Below, piece after piece: positions 9,601 to 18,622 of a stretch of 22,500 nt of DNA. Source of the stretch: Chiua virens. Its lineage: Eukaryota; Basidiomycota; Agaricomycetes; Boletales; Boletaceae. The DNA is taken from assembly GCA_019787685.1 (NCBI GenBank), contig JAHNUO010000077.1, positions 7,501 through 30,000 on the forward strand. Direction: 5' to 3'. The notes beneath the pieces are model-generated. The model did not search any database. It was not told the DNA's origin and saw nothing but the letters and a program-made list of their open reading frames with translations. Numbering within the stretch: position 1 is the stretch's first letter; each line of letters opens with the position of its first letter. The position numbers and the translations under genes are program-made.

Positions 9601-9858
9601 CATCTGATTGAGATCGGCCAATCAGCAACAGCAGCATGCCCGTCATGCAGGCTGGCTGACGAGACCTGGCAGCACGTTCTCGTGGACTGTCCAGCGTACG
9701 CCGACATCAGATGCTTGTCAGATTGGCAAATTACCATTGGTGAGGACGGGGAACCGAATGTTGGGCGGGCCCTGCTGAGCCGCAATGCGGTGAGGCAGTT
9801 GAACGCTTTCAGCAAAGAGGTTTTCCGTCGACGGAAGGAGCGGCTCGACCTCGACTAA
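6658..9858 (+). CDS. R1 ORF2: endonuclease and reverse transcriptase polyprotein
   Basis: This 1,066-residue protein nicks the 28S target and copies element RNA into DNA. An APE-type endonuclease fills about residues 28-258: LVQLNC with N35, LQEP with E62, GLDAN with D164 and N166, SDID at 223-226 and SDHN at 251-254 mark the active site. The reverse transcriptase follows at about 480-760, with KTPGPDG (488-494), the YRPICLLS region (550-557), FVDFRGAFD (613-621, catalytic D615), RGCPQGS (666-672) and YADD (700-703, catalytic aspartates). Near the C-terminus, C994-x2-C997-x8-H1006-x4-C1011 is the CCHC motif usual in this group. No stop, frameshift or lost catalytic residue is visible. Length is typical for R1. 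The ATG lies four bases after the ORF1 stop, so translation by re-initiation or a similar coupling is plausible. An ATG further in cannot be excluded as start. Confidence 0.96.
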   Translation: MSSPSASAARQLPVAGHVSDDEDRPRAVLKLVQLNCARKKAVMAELGQLLLEGNIDGVMLQEPYSIRTLQGLPSAFAGFVSASTSRAQTTHAYTAVAARALLQPMRLHSAEEKWGSFCSFHWCGVDIYVASVYCKWRGTIDEYVEVIERFRQIADGAPLIVGLDANASHMLWHSKAIRQRFSRERAERGATLASYIAGAGLHVLNRPSTFYTYTGLGARRAVSDIDVTLVNTRWMDMFDTRWQLRVDQTTSDHNLIEVVAKLRVSGPLAEPQPDLRWNTRGADWRQYVEALRDQLTAVSWNARHPLQEETELMHATVQRINDAHFPRVGARAVHTTLWWTPELRNCRRTVRKARRSWQVARARGSSNEGYLGRVYHDKQREYNRSILTAKDHHWQQFVGNEGNANPWGHVYRFCRGKRNRTMLSAIRMADGNLSSTRAESVRVLLESFFPARPADSITASTDVVPAHGTVPITYGEVDAAVHRMRRDKTPGPDGLTTSIIRRLWLAAPDPLLALFERCRSEGVFPIQWKESRLVILLKSPDKDATDPRSYRPICLLSVLGKVLERVMVNRLLVRVVPHPRQFGFTAGRGTEDALLLATAQTVGCVDTYLLGIFVDFRGAFDNLRWDQVLQKISATVGDSGLWRSYFSDRSVFVRNGASVIRHSVQRGCPQGSICGPAVWNLMMEQLLSRLEAVGSNCIAYADDLLLLIPGRSRAQLERVSAQQLEIVARWGEEVGVPVNLQKTSQMLLKGRLSASRPPIVRLAGSSIAYTTAVKYLGVTFGERWSFGGHLADLDKKTLSTVGLLRRVLRKSWGLSLATTLQIYRALFVPCVCYGSIVWAKALCNTGSMQASILRAQRTALYAMLCVCRTVSTVAMQVLAGELPWDLEVRRSRVMAKLRRGLDLSVDDLVQRDAVEGLSVKERRKAVRQVFLDEWQRRWDAETKGRTTYRWLPDVRFVSENKWFSASLELTFLLTGKGSLNAHLIEIGQSATAACPSCRLADETWQHVLVDCPAYADIRCLSDWQITIGEDGEPNVGRALLSRNAVRQLNAFSKEVFRRRKERLDLD

Positions 9859-10529
9859 GGAAGACCGCCGCTTGGGCTGACTGTGGGGAAGGCAGCTGGA
9901 GCTGGCGATTGCAGAGTGGCAGAGTGTAGGCTCTGTTAGTATTCCTAGCGGATGTCTTGCACTGCCAACTGCAATGTCTTCCATCGCAGGCACGGTGGAC
10001 TTGACTTGCTTGGCAACTCTCGTATCATCGGTATAGGGGTAACGTCCTATCGATTGCCGAATCGTTCGGGTTAGGCCCGTAAACCCTAGGTTGGGTACAG
10101 TCCCGACCGAACCCACCGCGCAGTGAGTGGGAATGACTGTGTGCAACGATTGAGGACGTGGAGACCAATGTTGCATACACGACTCGCCGGGTGAGTGACG
10201 CCACCCCGCATACACAGTTACGCAGGCAGGGTGTTCTGGGTAAAAGCTTCGGCGATTCCAGAGCATCTGTTGGGGCATGCGGACCCACGTAGCCGATCCG
10301 CAAGGGTGTAATGAGCCCCGCAAGGACGGTTGCCAACTCTTCTGAGTCTGGTACCCTGAGTGAAATAGTACCGCGGGGGTGGGGAGCCCCAGCGACAATC
10401 CACCGTCGCTGCCCCACCACGGTTGAGGTGCCTATGTGCGCTGAAACGCGGGGGTTGTGGTTTCCGACGTTATATCCGTTAAGGATTGGTAGTCGTGTCT
10501 TAGACGGCTGGAGACTAGTGTGTGCTTTA
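9859..10529 (+). other. R1 3' UTR
   Basis: About 670 bases lie between the ORF2 stop and the right target-site duplication, with no poly(A) or simple-repeat tail. In R1/R2-type elements the 3' UTR RNA is recognised by the reverse transcriptase, and structured RNA replaces a tail. Several self-complementary stretches are present, but I could not fold it reliably. Open frames here have no recognisable protein similarity. Confidence 0.85.

Positions 10530-10544
<15 letters not shown>
10530..10544 (+). repeat. Right target-site duplication of R1
   Basis: This is an exact copy of 4536-4550. The following TCTAGCGAAACC is the normal 28S sequence downstream of the R1 site, which fixes the 3' end of the element at 10529. 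Confidence 0.95.
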
Positions 10545-10580
<36 letters not shown>

Positions 10581-11161
10581 TAATTAGTGGGGAAAGAAGA
10601 CCCTATTGAGCTTGACTCTAGTCTGGCACTGTAAGGAGACATAAGGGGTGTAGCATAAGTGGGAGATATTCTTTCGGGTTTATCAACAATGAAATACCAC
10701 TACCCTTATTGTTTCCTTACTTACTTGATGAGGTGGACGTGTATCATTTTACATAGCCATTATATGGATGCTCACTTGTGGGTGTTCTTATGGTATTTTG
10801 TGTTGATGCGAGTTTCTAGTTCCAAAATATCCAGAGTTTTGTTATACATACCAAACAAATTTCAATATGTGTGATCCTGTGCGTATTGGCCTAGTAGCTT
10901 CGGCGAACGGTCGGTTGTCGGGTATTGCATAGAAATTTGGTTTAACTCCGTGGCTTAGATATGATCCAAATCAAGGACACTGCCAGGTGGGGAGTTTGAC
11001 TGGGGCGGTACATCTCTCAAATAATAACGGAGGTGTCCCAAGGCCAGCTCAGTGCGGACAGAAACCACACATAGAGCAAAAGGGCAAATGCTGGCTTGAT
11101 CTCGGTATTCAGTACATACAGAGACAGCAAAAGCTCGGCCTATCGATCCTTTTGGTTTAAC

Positions 11162-11195
<34 letters not shown>

Positions 11196-11239
11196 TAGGG
11201 ATAACTGGCTTGTGGCGGCCAAGCGTTCATAGCGACGTC

Positions 11240-11292
<53 letters not shown>

Positions 11293-11316
11293 CAAGCGTT
11301 GGATTGTTCACCCATG

Positions 11317-11369
<53 letters not shown>

Positions 11370-11483
11370 TCTGATGACATACGTTGTTCCAACAGCATTC
11401 CTGCGTAGTACGAGAGGAACCTTAGGTACGGACCAATGGTTTAATACTTGTTCGAGCGAACAGTGGTATGACGCTACGTCCGT

Positions 11484-11514
<31 letters not shown>

Positions 11515-11816
11515 TCCGAGCTGGATAAGAACAATAGTAAGGGGGTCACCGTGTCGCTTGGCAAATACCATTTGATAGTCATTCACTTGTGTTTGACGGA
11601 AAGTTATTATGCCTAATTGCCTTGTAACATAGCGAGAGCGGGAGGCGAAAGCACCTGTTCGACGAGCTAGTTGCATTCGGCTAAACATTAGGTTGTGGCG
11701 ATGCTGGTACTCGAAATCAATTGTAAACGACTTTGGTAACAGGCAGAGTGTTGTAAGTGGTAGAGCAGCCGTCATACTGCGATCCTCTGAAACTTAGCTC
11801 TCGCTTGCCGATTTGT
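10530..11816 (+). rRNA. 28S: 28S ribosomal RNA, 3' part, after R1
   Basis: 28S resumes with the repeated target bases and TCTAGCGAAACCACAGCCAA. It includes the GGGGAAAGAAGACCC block near 10590, an expanded variable domain at about 10680-10960, the GTTACCATAGGGATAACTGG block near 11190, the peptidyl-transferase region near 11340, and the sarcin-ricin loop AGTACGAGAGGAACC at about 11407-11421. The 3' end is placed near CCGATTTGT at 11808-11816 by comparison with other insect genes and may be off by up to about 20 bases. All core blocks read normally, so apart from the R1 insert this 28S looks undecayed. Confidence 0.94.
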
Positions 11817-12056
11817 ATCGGAATTGAGAAATCATATTTCTATTATAATGTACTGGGCGTTTTGTTGTGGGCCGGGTGGGGCCGGGGACTTGTGTACTGA
11901 AATTGTTTGGTATATGTTTGGTTGATGGTTTGTGCGATGTTGTATATGTTTTGGTATATGTTTGGTTGATGGTTTGTGAGATGTTGTGGTCAACTGGATA
12001 TTAAAGTATCCTATAATACAGCAATACTGCAATCGATCATTTGGTTATTCTTTATA
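11817..12056 (+). other. Start of intergenic spacer / 3' ETS
   Basis: This unique sequence between the 28S end and the 161-bp array should contain the 3' ETS and the first candidate termination sites. A 38-bp segment is duplicated with 44-bp spacing at 11906-11943 and 11950-11987, rich in TTTGGT and GATG. A GC-rich patch lies at 11866-11887. No gene is seen. Confidence 0.7.
11906..11987 (+). repeat. Two-copy 44-bp tandem repeat
   Basis: Units begin TTTGGTATATGTTTGGTTGA at 11906 and 11950 and differ mainly at one base (GTGCGATG against GTGAGATG). It resembles a small slippage duplication. Confidence 0.85.
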
Positions 12057-15000
12057 TCGTCGACAGTGGCCAGTCTGTTGGACATTTCGGCGAGTATGAG
12101 TTTCAAAAAAAAATTCCAATCGTTATGTTTCCGATCGGCATACCATTTTCCCAGCTCGCATCAATCGTTTGACGATGAGTTGGGCAAAATTCAGACACAA
12201 AAATTTTTTCGTCGACCGTGCCGCCTGGTGGGCTCCTGGTGGCCGCCACGGCGAGCATGAGTTTCAAAAAAAAATTCCAATCGTTATGTTTCCGATCGGC
12301 ATACCATTTTCCCAGCTCGCATCAATCGTTTGACGATGAGTTGGGCAAAATTCAGACACAAAAATTTTTTCGTCGACCGTGCCGCCTGGTGGGCTCCTGG
12401 TGGCCGCCACGGCGAGCATGAGTTTCAAAAAAAAATTCCAATCGTTATGTTTCCGATCGGCATACCATTTTCCCAGCTCGCATCAATCGTTTGACGATGA
12501 GTTGGGCAAAATTCAGACACAAAAATTTTTTCGTCGACCGTGCCGCCTGGTGGGCTCCTGGTGGCCGCCACGGCGAGCATGAGTTTCAAAAAAAAATTCC
12601 AATCGTTATGTTTCCGATCGGCATACCATTTTCCCAGCTCGCATCAATCGTTTGACGATGAGTTGGGCAAAATTCAGACACAAAATTTTTTCGTCGACCG
12701 TGCCGCCTGGTGGGCTCCTGGTGGCCGCCACGGCGAGCATGAGTTTCAAAAAAAAATTCCAATCGTTATGTTTCCGATCGGCATACCATTTTCCCAGCTC
12801 GCATCAATCGTTTGACGATGAGTTGGGCAAAATTCAGACACAAAAATTTTTTCGTCGACCGTGCCGCCTGGTGGGCTCCTGGTGGCCGCCACGGCGAGCA
12901 TGAGTTTCAAAAAAAAATTCCAATCGTTATGTTTCCGATCGGCATACCATTTTCCCAGCTCGCATCAATCGTTTGACGATGAGTTGGGCAAAATTCAGAC
13001 ACAAAAATTTTTTCGTCGACCGTGCCGCCTGGTGGGCTCCTGGTGGCCGCCACGGCGAGCATGAGTTTCAAAAAAAAATTCCAATCGTTATGTTTCCGAT
13101 CGGCATACCATTTTCCCAGCTCGCATCAATCGTTTGACGATGAGTTGGGCAAAATTCAGACACAAAAATTTTTTCGTCGACCGTGCCGCCTGGTGGGCTC
13201 CTGGTGGCCGCCACGGCGAGCATGAGTTTCAAAAAAAAATTCCAATCGTTATGTTTCCGATCGGCATACCATTTTCCCAGCTCGCATCAATCGTTTGACG
13301 ATGAGTTGGGCAAAATTCAGACACAAAAATTTTTTCGTCGACCGTGCCGCCTGGTGGGCTCCTGGTGGCCGCCACGGCGAGCATGAGTTTCAAAAAAAAA
13401 TTCCAATCGTTATGTTTCCGATCGGCATACCATTTTCCCAGCTCGCATCAATCGTTTGACGATGAGTTGGGCAAAATTCAGACACAAAATTTTTTTTCGT
13501 CGACCGTGCCGCCTGGTGGGCTCCTGGTGGCCGCCACGGCGAGCATGAGTTTCAAAAAAAAATTCCAATCGTTATGTTTCCGATCGGCATACCATTTTCC
13601 CAGCTCGCATCAATCGTTTGACGATGAGTTGGGCAAAATTCAGACACAAAAATTTTTTCGTCGACCGTGCCGCCTGGTGGGCTCCTGGTGGCCGCCACGG
13701 CGAGCATGAGTTTCAAAAAAAAATTCCAATCGTTATGTTTCCGATCGGCATACCATTTTCCCAGCTCGCATCAATCGTTTGACGATGAGTTGGGCAAAAT
13801 TCAGACACAAAATTTTTTCGTCGACCGTGCCGCCTGGTGGGCTCCTGGTGGCCGCCACGGCGAGCATGAGTTTCAAAAAAAAATTCCAATCGTTATGTTT
13901 CCGATCGGCATACCATTTTCCCAGCTCGCATCAATCGTTTGACGATGAGTTGGGCAAAATTCAGACACAAAATTTTTTCGTCGACCGTGCCGCCTGGTGG
14001 GCTCCTGGTGGCCGCCACGGCGAGCATGAGTTTCAAAAAAAAATTCCAATCGTTATGTTTCCGATCGGCATACCATTTTCCCAGCTCGCATCAATCGTTT
14101 GACGATGAGTTGGGCAAAATTCAGACACAAAAATTTTTTCGTCGACCGTGCCGCCTGGTGGGCTCCTGGTGGCCGCCACGGCGAGCATGAGTTTCAAAAA
14201 AAAATTCCAATCGTTATGTTTCCGATCGGCATACCATTTTCCCAGCTCGCATCAATCGTTTGACGATGAGTTGGGCAAAATTCAGACACAAAAATTTTTT
14301 CGTCGACCGTGCCGCCTGGTGGGCTCCTGGTGGCCGCCACGGCGAGCATGAGTTTCAAAAAAAAATCCAATCGTTATGTTTCCGATCGGCATACCATTTT
14401 CCCAGCTCGCATCAATCGTTTGACGATGAGTTGGGCAAAATTCAGACACAAAATTTTTTCGTCGACCGTGCCGCCTGGTGGGCTCCTGGTGGCCGCCACG
14501 GCGAGCATGAGTTTCAAAAAAAAATTCCAATCGTTATGTTTCCGATCGGCATACCATTTTCCCAGCTCGCATCAATCGTTTGACGATGAGTTGGGCAAAA
14601 TTCAGACACAAAAATTTTTTCGTCGACCGTGCCGCCTGGTGGGCTCCTGGTGGCCGCCACGGCGAGCATGAGTTTCAAAAAAAAATTCCAATCGTTATGT
14701 TTCCGATCGGCATACCATTTTCCCAGCTCGCATCAATCGTTTGACGATGAGTTGGGCAAAATTCAGACACAAAAATTTTTTCGTCGACCGTGCCGCCTGG
14801 TGGGCTCCTGGTGGCCGCCACGGCGAGCATGAGTTTCAAAAAAAAATTCCAATCGTTATGTTTCCGATCGGCATACCATTTTCCCAGCTCGCATCAATCG
14901 TTTGACGATGAGTTGGGCAAAATTCAGACACAAAATTTTTTCGTCGACCGTGCCGCCTGGTGGGCTCCTGGTGGCCGCCACGGCGAGCATGAGTTTCAAA

Positions 15001-15405
15001 AAAAAATTCCAATCGTTATGTTTCCGATCGGCATACCATTTTCCCAGCTCGCATCAATCGTTTGACGATGAGTTGGGCAAAATTCAGACACAAAATTTTT
15101 TCGTCGACCGTGCCGCCTGGTGGGCTCCTGGTGGCCGCCACGGCGAGCATGAGTTTCAAAAAAAAATTCCAATCGTTATGTTTCCGATCGGCATACCATT
15201 TCCCAGCTCGCATCAATCGTTTGACGATGAGTTGGGCAAAATTCAGACACAAAATTTTTTCGTCGACCGTGCCGCCTGGTGGGCTCCTGGTGGCCGCCAC
15301 GGCGAGCATGAGTTTCAAAAAAAAATTCCAATCGTTATGTTTCCGTCGGCATACCATTTCCCAGCTCGCATCAATCGTTTGACGAATGAGTGGGCAAAAT
15401 TCAGA
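12057..15405 (+). repeat. 161-bp intergenic spacer tandem array (about 21 copies)
   Basis: A 161-bp unit (160 in some copies) recurs about 21 times with almost no base substitutions. Landmarks in each unit are an A tract after GAGTTTC, the palindrome CCGATCGG, GACGATGAGTTGGGC, an A4-5/T6-8 tract followed by CGTCGACC, and a GC-rich GCCGCC-type block. Variation is nearly confined to A/T tract length. The first unit (12057-12100) and the last ones (from about 15190) are diverged, and a degenerate remnant lies at 15424-15463. This edge decay fits homogenisation by unequal crossing-over. Repeated 67-residue open frames arise because the unit is repeated; since 161 is not a multiple of 3 they do not stay in phase, so I do not treat them as genes. 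Confidence 0.97.
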
Positions 15406-15764
15406 CAGATTTCGCTAGCTCAATGTTGGACGATAAGTTGGGCAATTCAAGTTTTTTTCGCCAACCTGATGGCATCATACAAATTATACCACAGTGTAGG
15501 CACGGGGAGGGGTTGCGATTGATTGTAGGATATTCGATTTATTCTACGAGCAAATTTTCCCATAGTGGAGGTACAGGCGTGAATTTCAGTTTTTGGGGCC
15601 CTTTATTCTCTCTCTCACACCCTGTTTAACCAGAAACGATTTTACACGTCCATTAGCACATATTTCCGTGCCCACGGACTTTTTTATCGTTCCAGTCACC
15701 TGGGTGCCCATGTCGTGTACCGGCCAAAGCTTCCAAATAATCGGACGTCCACAAAAAAACCAAG
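15406..15764 (+). other. Unique intergenic spacer segment
   Basis: This begins with a decayed 161-bp unit (15424-15463: GACGATAAGTTGGGCAATTC, then a T tract and CGCC). The rest is unique sequence. I see no gene, promoter or other repeat in it. Confidence 0.7.
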
Positions 15765-15852
15765 TTTTTTTTTTTTTTTTTGCCGGGATTCGAACCCGGG
15801 ACCCACGGCTTGCGAGTCAAAGACGCTATGGTCATCGCCACCAAGCCGCACA
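15765..15852 (-). mobile_element. tRNA-derived SINE-like fragment
   Basis: Read on the minus strand, the segment has an A-box-like TGGTGGCGATGACC, then about 40 bases on a perfect T arm CCGGG-TTCGAAT-CCCGG, which contains the Pol III B box GGTTCGAATCC. It is followed by CA and 17 A residues (15765-15781). The acceptor stem is missing and the anticodon stem does not pair well, so it is not a working tRNA gene. The layout of a tRNA-like head ending in an A run fits a SINE or tRNA retropseudogene that landed in the spacer in reverse orientation to rRNA. No target-site duplication was found by eye. Confidence 0.65.
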
Positions 15853-16204
15853 GGCAGGAGCGTGCAAGAGAGCACTTAAACTGCGCATCGGAAGTATTGT
15901 ACATGTATGTATATATATCATCGCTGGCATTTGTCTTTTTATGCATCTAAATGAATTATTACATTAATATAGATTTTTAAAAAAATAAAAAAAAGATTTA
16001 TTAAACAAAAAGAATGCGACACTATTGGAAATTGAACCCACGACCAGATGAAAGCAATTATATTTAGATTATGAAAAACACACAATCTAAATAATATTTG
16101 TAAAAAAATCGACAAGGATAATACACTATTAATAGTAATAATCGTATGATAATATTAATTAAAAATAGAAGATAGAAAGCTTTAGTGCCCACCCCTGTAT
16201 GTAT
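15853..16204 (+). other. AT-rich spacer segment with possible second tRNA-like remnant
   Basis: This AT-rich sequence has A-rich runs at about 15977-16005. At 16024-16044 the minus strand reads GGTCGTGGGTTCAATTTCC, which is close to a tRNA T arm and Pol III B box. With an A-rich tract beside it on the + strand side toward 15990, it could be a worn SINE remnant. No gene is seen. Confidence 0.4.
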
Positions 16205-16565
16205 GCATTTGTATTTAGCCAGGTTTCAGTTTGATACATACCTCTGTAAGTATGCAATTTAAAAAGTTTAGCCGGGTTTCAAACACGCGCAGGCAGCATT
16301 GATAATGAATGCATGCCAACACACACACGCAATTGTACGGGTACACACACACACGTTCACGCAAGCGCACGCATTTATATTTAGCCAGGTTTCAGTTTGA
16401 TACATACCTCTGTAAGTATGCAATTTAAAAAGTTTAGCCGGGTTTAAACAAGCGCAGGCAGCATTGATAATGAATGCATATCAATGGTATGACAGTGTAT
16501 AACACAAACACACACGCGCAATTGTACGGGTACACACACACACACGTTCACGCAAGCGCACGCGC
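16205..16565 (+). repeat. Two-copy 166-bp spacer duplication
   Basis: The block starting GCATTTGTATTTAGCCAGG at 16205 recurs at 16371 (GCATTTATATTTAGCCAGG). Both copies contain GATACATACCTCTGTAAGTA, GTTTAGCCGGGTTT, GGCAGCATTGATAATGAATG and a CA-rich end. The second copy has an additional insert near 16480-16505 and a longer CA run. Confidence 0.9.
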
Positions 16566-16585
16566 ACGCACACGCACACGCACAC

Positions 16586-16625
<40 letters not shown>

Positions 16626-16635
16626 GCACACACAT
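16556..16635 (+). repeat. CA/CG dinucleotide microsatellite
   Basis: A run of GCACAC-type then pure CA repeats forms the end of the second 166-bp copy. Such tracts are length-variable and can adopt left-handed DNA. The next 100 bases, to 16734, hold nothing I can identify. Confidence 0.95.
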
Positions 16636-16734
16636 TCAATAATACAGCGGTGTTTTATATATGTTCACACTATTCCGAAGCAATATCGCAGTGTATTTAA
16701 TATAATTTACAAAACTCGCGATTTTATTAACATA

Positions 16735-18585
16735 ACATCGATCCGATAAAACGAATATGCATGGTGAATTTACCGTGCATATGTCGTCATTTGGATAGAC
16801 GATCACCTGGACAATAATCAGAAAAAAAGACTTATATGCATGGCGCATTTACCGTGCATATGACTTCAGTTGGATAGACGACCACTTGGACATCGATCAG
16901 ATAAAACGAATATGCAAGGTGAATTTACCGTACATATGACTTCAGTTGGATAGCCGACCACTTGGACATCGATCAGATAAAACGAATATGCATGGTGAAT
17001 TTACCGTGCATATGACTTCAATTGGATAGACGACCACTTGGACATCGATCAGATAAAACGAATATGCATGGTGAATTTACCGTGCATATGACTTCAATTG
17101 GATAGACGACCACTTGGACATCGATCAGATAAAACGAATATGCAAGGTGAATTTACCGTGCATATGACTTCAGTTGGATAGACGACCACTTGGACATCGA
17201 TCAGATAAAACGAATATGCAAGGTGAATTTACCGTACATATGACTTCAGTTGGATAGCCGACCACTTGGACATCGATCAGATAAAACGAATATGCATGGT
17301 GAATTTACCGTGCATATGACTTCAATTGGATAGACGACCACTTGGACATCGATCAGATAAAACGAATATGCAAGGTGAATTTACCGTGCATATGACTTCA
17401 GTTGGATAGCCGACCACCTGGACATCGATCCGATAAAACGAATATGCAAGGTGAATTTACCGTGCATATGACTTCAGTTGGATAGCCGACCACTTGGACA
17501 TCGATCCGATAAAACGAATATGCAAGGTGAATTTACCGTGCATATGACTTCAGTTGGATAGACGACCACTTGGACATCGATCAGATAAAACGAATATGCA
17601 TGGTGAATTTACCGTGCATATGACTTCAGTTGGATAGCCGACCACCTTGGACATCGATCAGATAAAACGAATATGCAAGGTGATTTACCGTGCATATGAC
17701 TTCAGTTGGATAGCCGACCACTTGGACATCGATCCGATAAACGAATATGCAGGTGAATTTACCGTGCATATGACTTCAGTTGGATAGCCGACCCTGGACA
17801 TCGATCCGATAAAACGAATATGCAAGGTGAATTTACGTGCATATGACTTCAGTTGGATAGCCGACCACCTGGACATCGATCAGATAAAACGAATATGCAA
17901 GGTGAATTTACCGTGCATATGACTTCAGTTGGATAGCCGACCACCTGGACATCGATCAGATAAAACGAATATGCAAGGTGAATTTACCGTGCATATGACT
18001 TCAGTTGGATAGCCGACCACCTGGACATCGATCCGATAAAACGAATATGCAAGGTGAATTTACCGTGCATATGACTTCAGTTGGATAGCCGACCACTTGG
18101 ACATCGATCCGATAAAACGAATATGCAAGGTGAATTTACCGTGCATATGACTTCAGTTGGATAGCCGACCACTTGGACATCGATCCGATATAAAACGAAT
18201 ATGCAAGGTGAATTTACCGTGCATATGACTTCAGTTGGATAGCCGACCACTGGACATCGATCCGATAAAACGAATATGCAAGGTGAATTTACCGTGCATA
18301 TGACTTCAGTTGGATAGCCGACCACCTGGACATCGATCAGATAAAACGAATATGCAAGGTGAATTTACCGTGCATATGACTTCAGTTGGATAGCCGACCA
18401 CTTGGACATCGATCCGATAAAACGAATATGCAAGGTGAATTTACCGTGCATATGACTTCAGTTGGATAGCCGACCACCTGGACATCGATCAGATAAAACG
18501 AATATGCATGGTGAATTTACCGTGCATATGACTTCAGTTGGATAGTCGATCCGAAAAAACGAATATGCAAGGTGAATTTACCGTA
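16735..18585 (+). repeat. 76-bp intergenic spacer tandem array (25 copies), probable Pol I enhancer repeats
   Basis: GAATATGC begins a copy at 16753, 16908, 16984, 17060 and so on to 18561, giving 25 units at mostly 76-bp spacing; the second unit starts with a variant. Each unit contains ATATGCATGGTGAATTTACC or its AAGG variant, CGTGCATATGACTTCAGTTG, then CCACCTGGACATCGATC and GATAAAACG. The array sits directly upstream of the candidate promoter, and the region at 18623-18680 repeats its blocks. In Xenopus and Drosophila, spacer repeats that share promoter sequence act as enhancers or spacer promoters; that role here is inferred. The second copy is diverged and the last is shortened to about 61 bp before unique promoter sequence. 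Confidence 0.93.
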
Positions 18586-18622
18586 CCTGGTGCTATTGAT
18601 CGATCTCGAGTGTGAACTCTAT

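Larger units (their letters stand above)
4551..10529 (+). mobile_element. R1: R1-clade non-LTR retrotransposon inserted in 28S
   Basis: This 5,979-bp element sits in the sense direction at the standard R1 site of the 28S gene and is bounded by a perfect 15-bp target-site duplication. R1 elements are site-specific LINE-type retrotransposons that spread by target-primed reverse transcription: their own endonuclease nicks the 28S DNA and the reverse transcriptase copies element RNA there. The order here is a 5' UTR of 533 bp with a hairpin and a 61-base T run, a gag-like ORF1 (frameshifted), an intact ORF2, and a 3' UTR of about 670 bp without a poly(A) tail. The long 5' UTR and clean junctions point to a full-length insertion. 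The coding part is clearly richer in G and C than the surrounding spacers. The R2 site 75 bp upstream is empty. Confidence 0.97.

Noticed and set aside
9718..10398. 226-residue minus-strand frame over the R1 3' UTR
   Set aside because: No recognisable domain; it overlaps the ORF2 end and a structured non-coding 3' UTR.
12218..15522. Many repeated open frames of 67-206 residues in the 161-bp array
   Set aside because: They are copies of one spacer repeat. The unit length is not a multiple of three, frames end within the next unit, and the protein resembles nothing known to me.
15782..15852. Functional tRNA gene on the minus strand
   Set aside because: The acceptor stem is absent and the anticodon stem does not pair; an A run follows the T arm directly.
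16474..16749. 91-residue frame rich in His/Thr
   Set aside because: It is a translation of the CA microsatellite.
16735..18585. CRISPR-like array
   Set aside because: The 76-bp units are contiguous tandem repeats without unique spacers, in a eukaryotic rDNA spacer.
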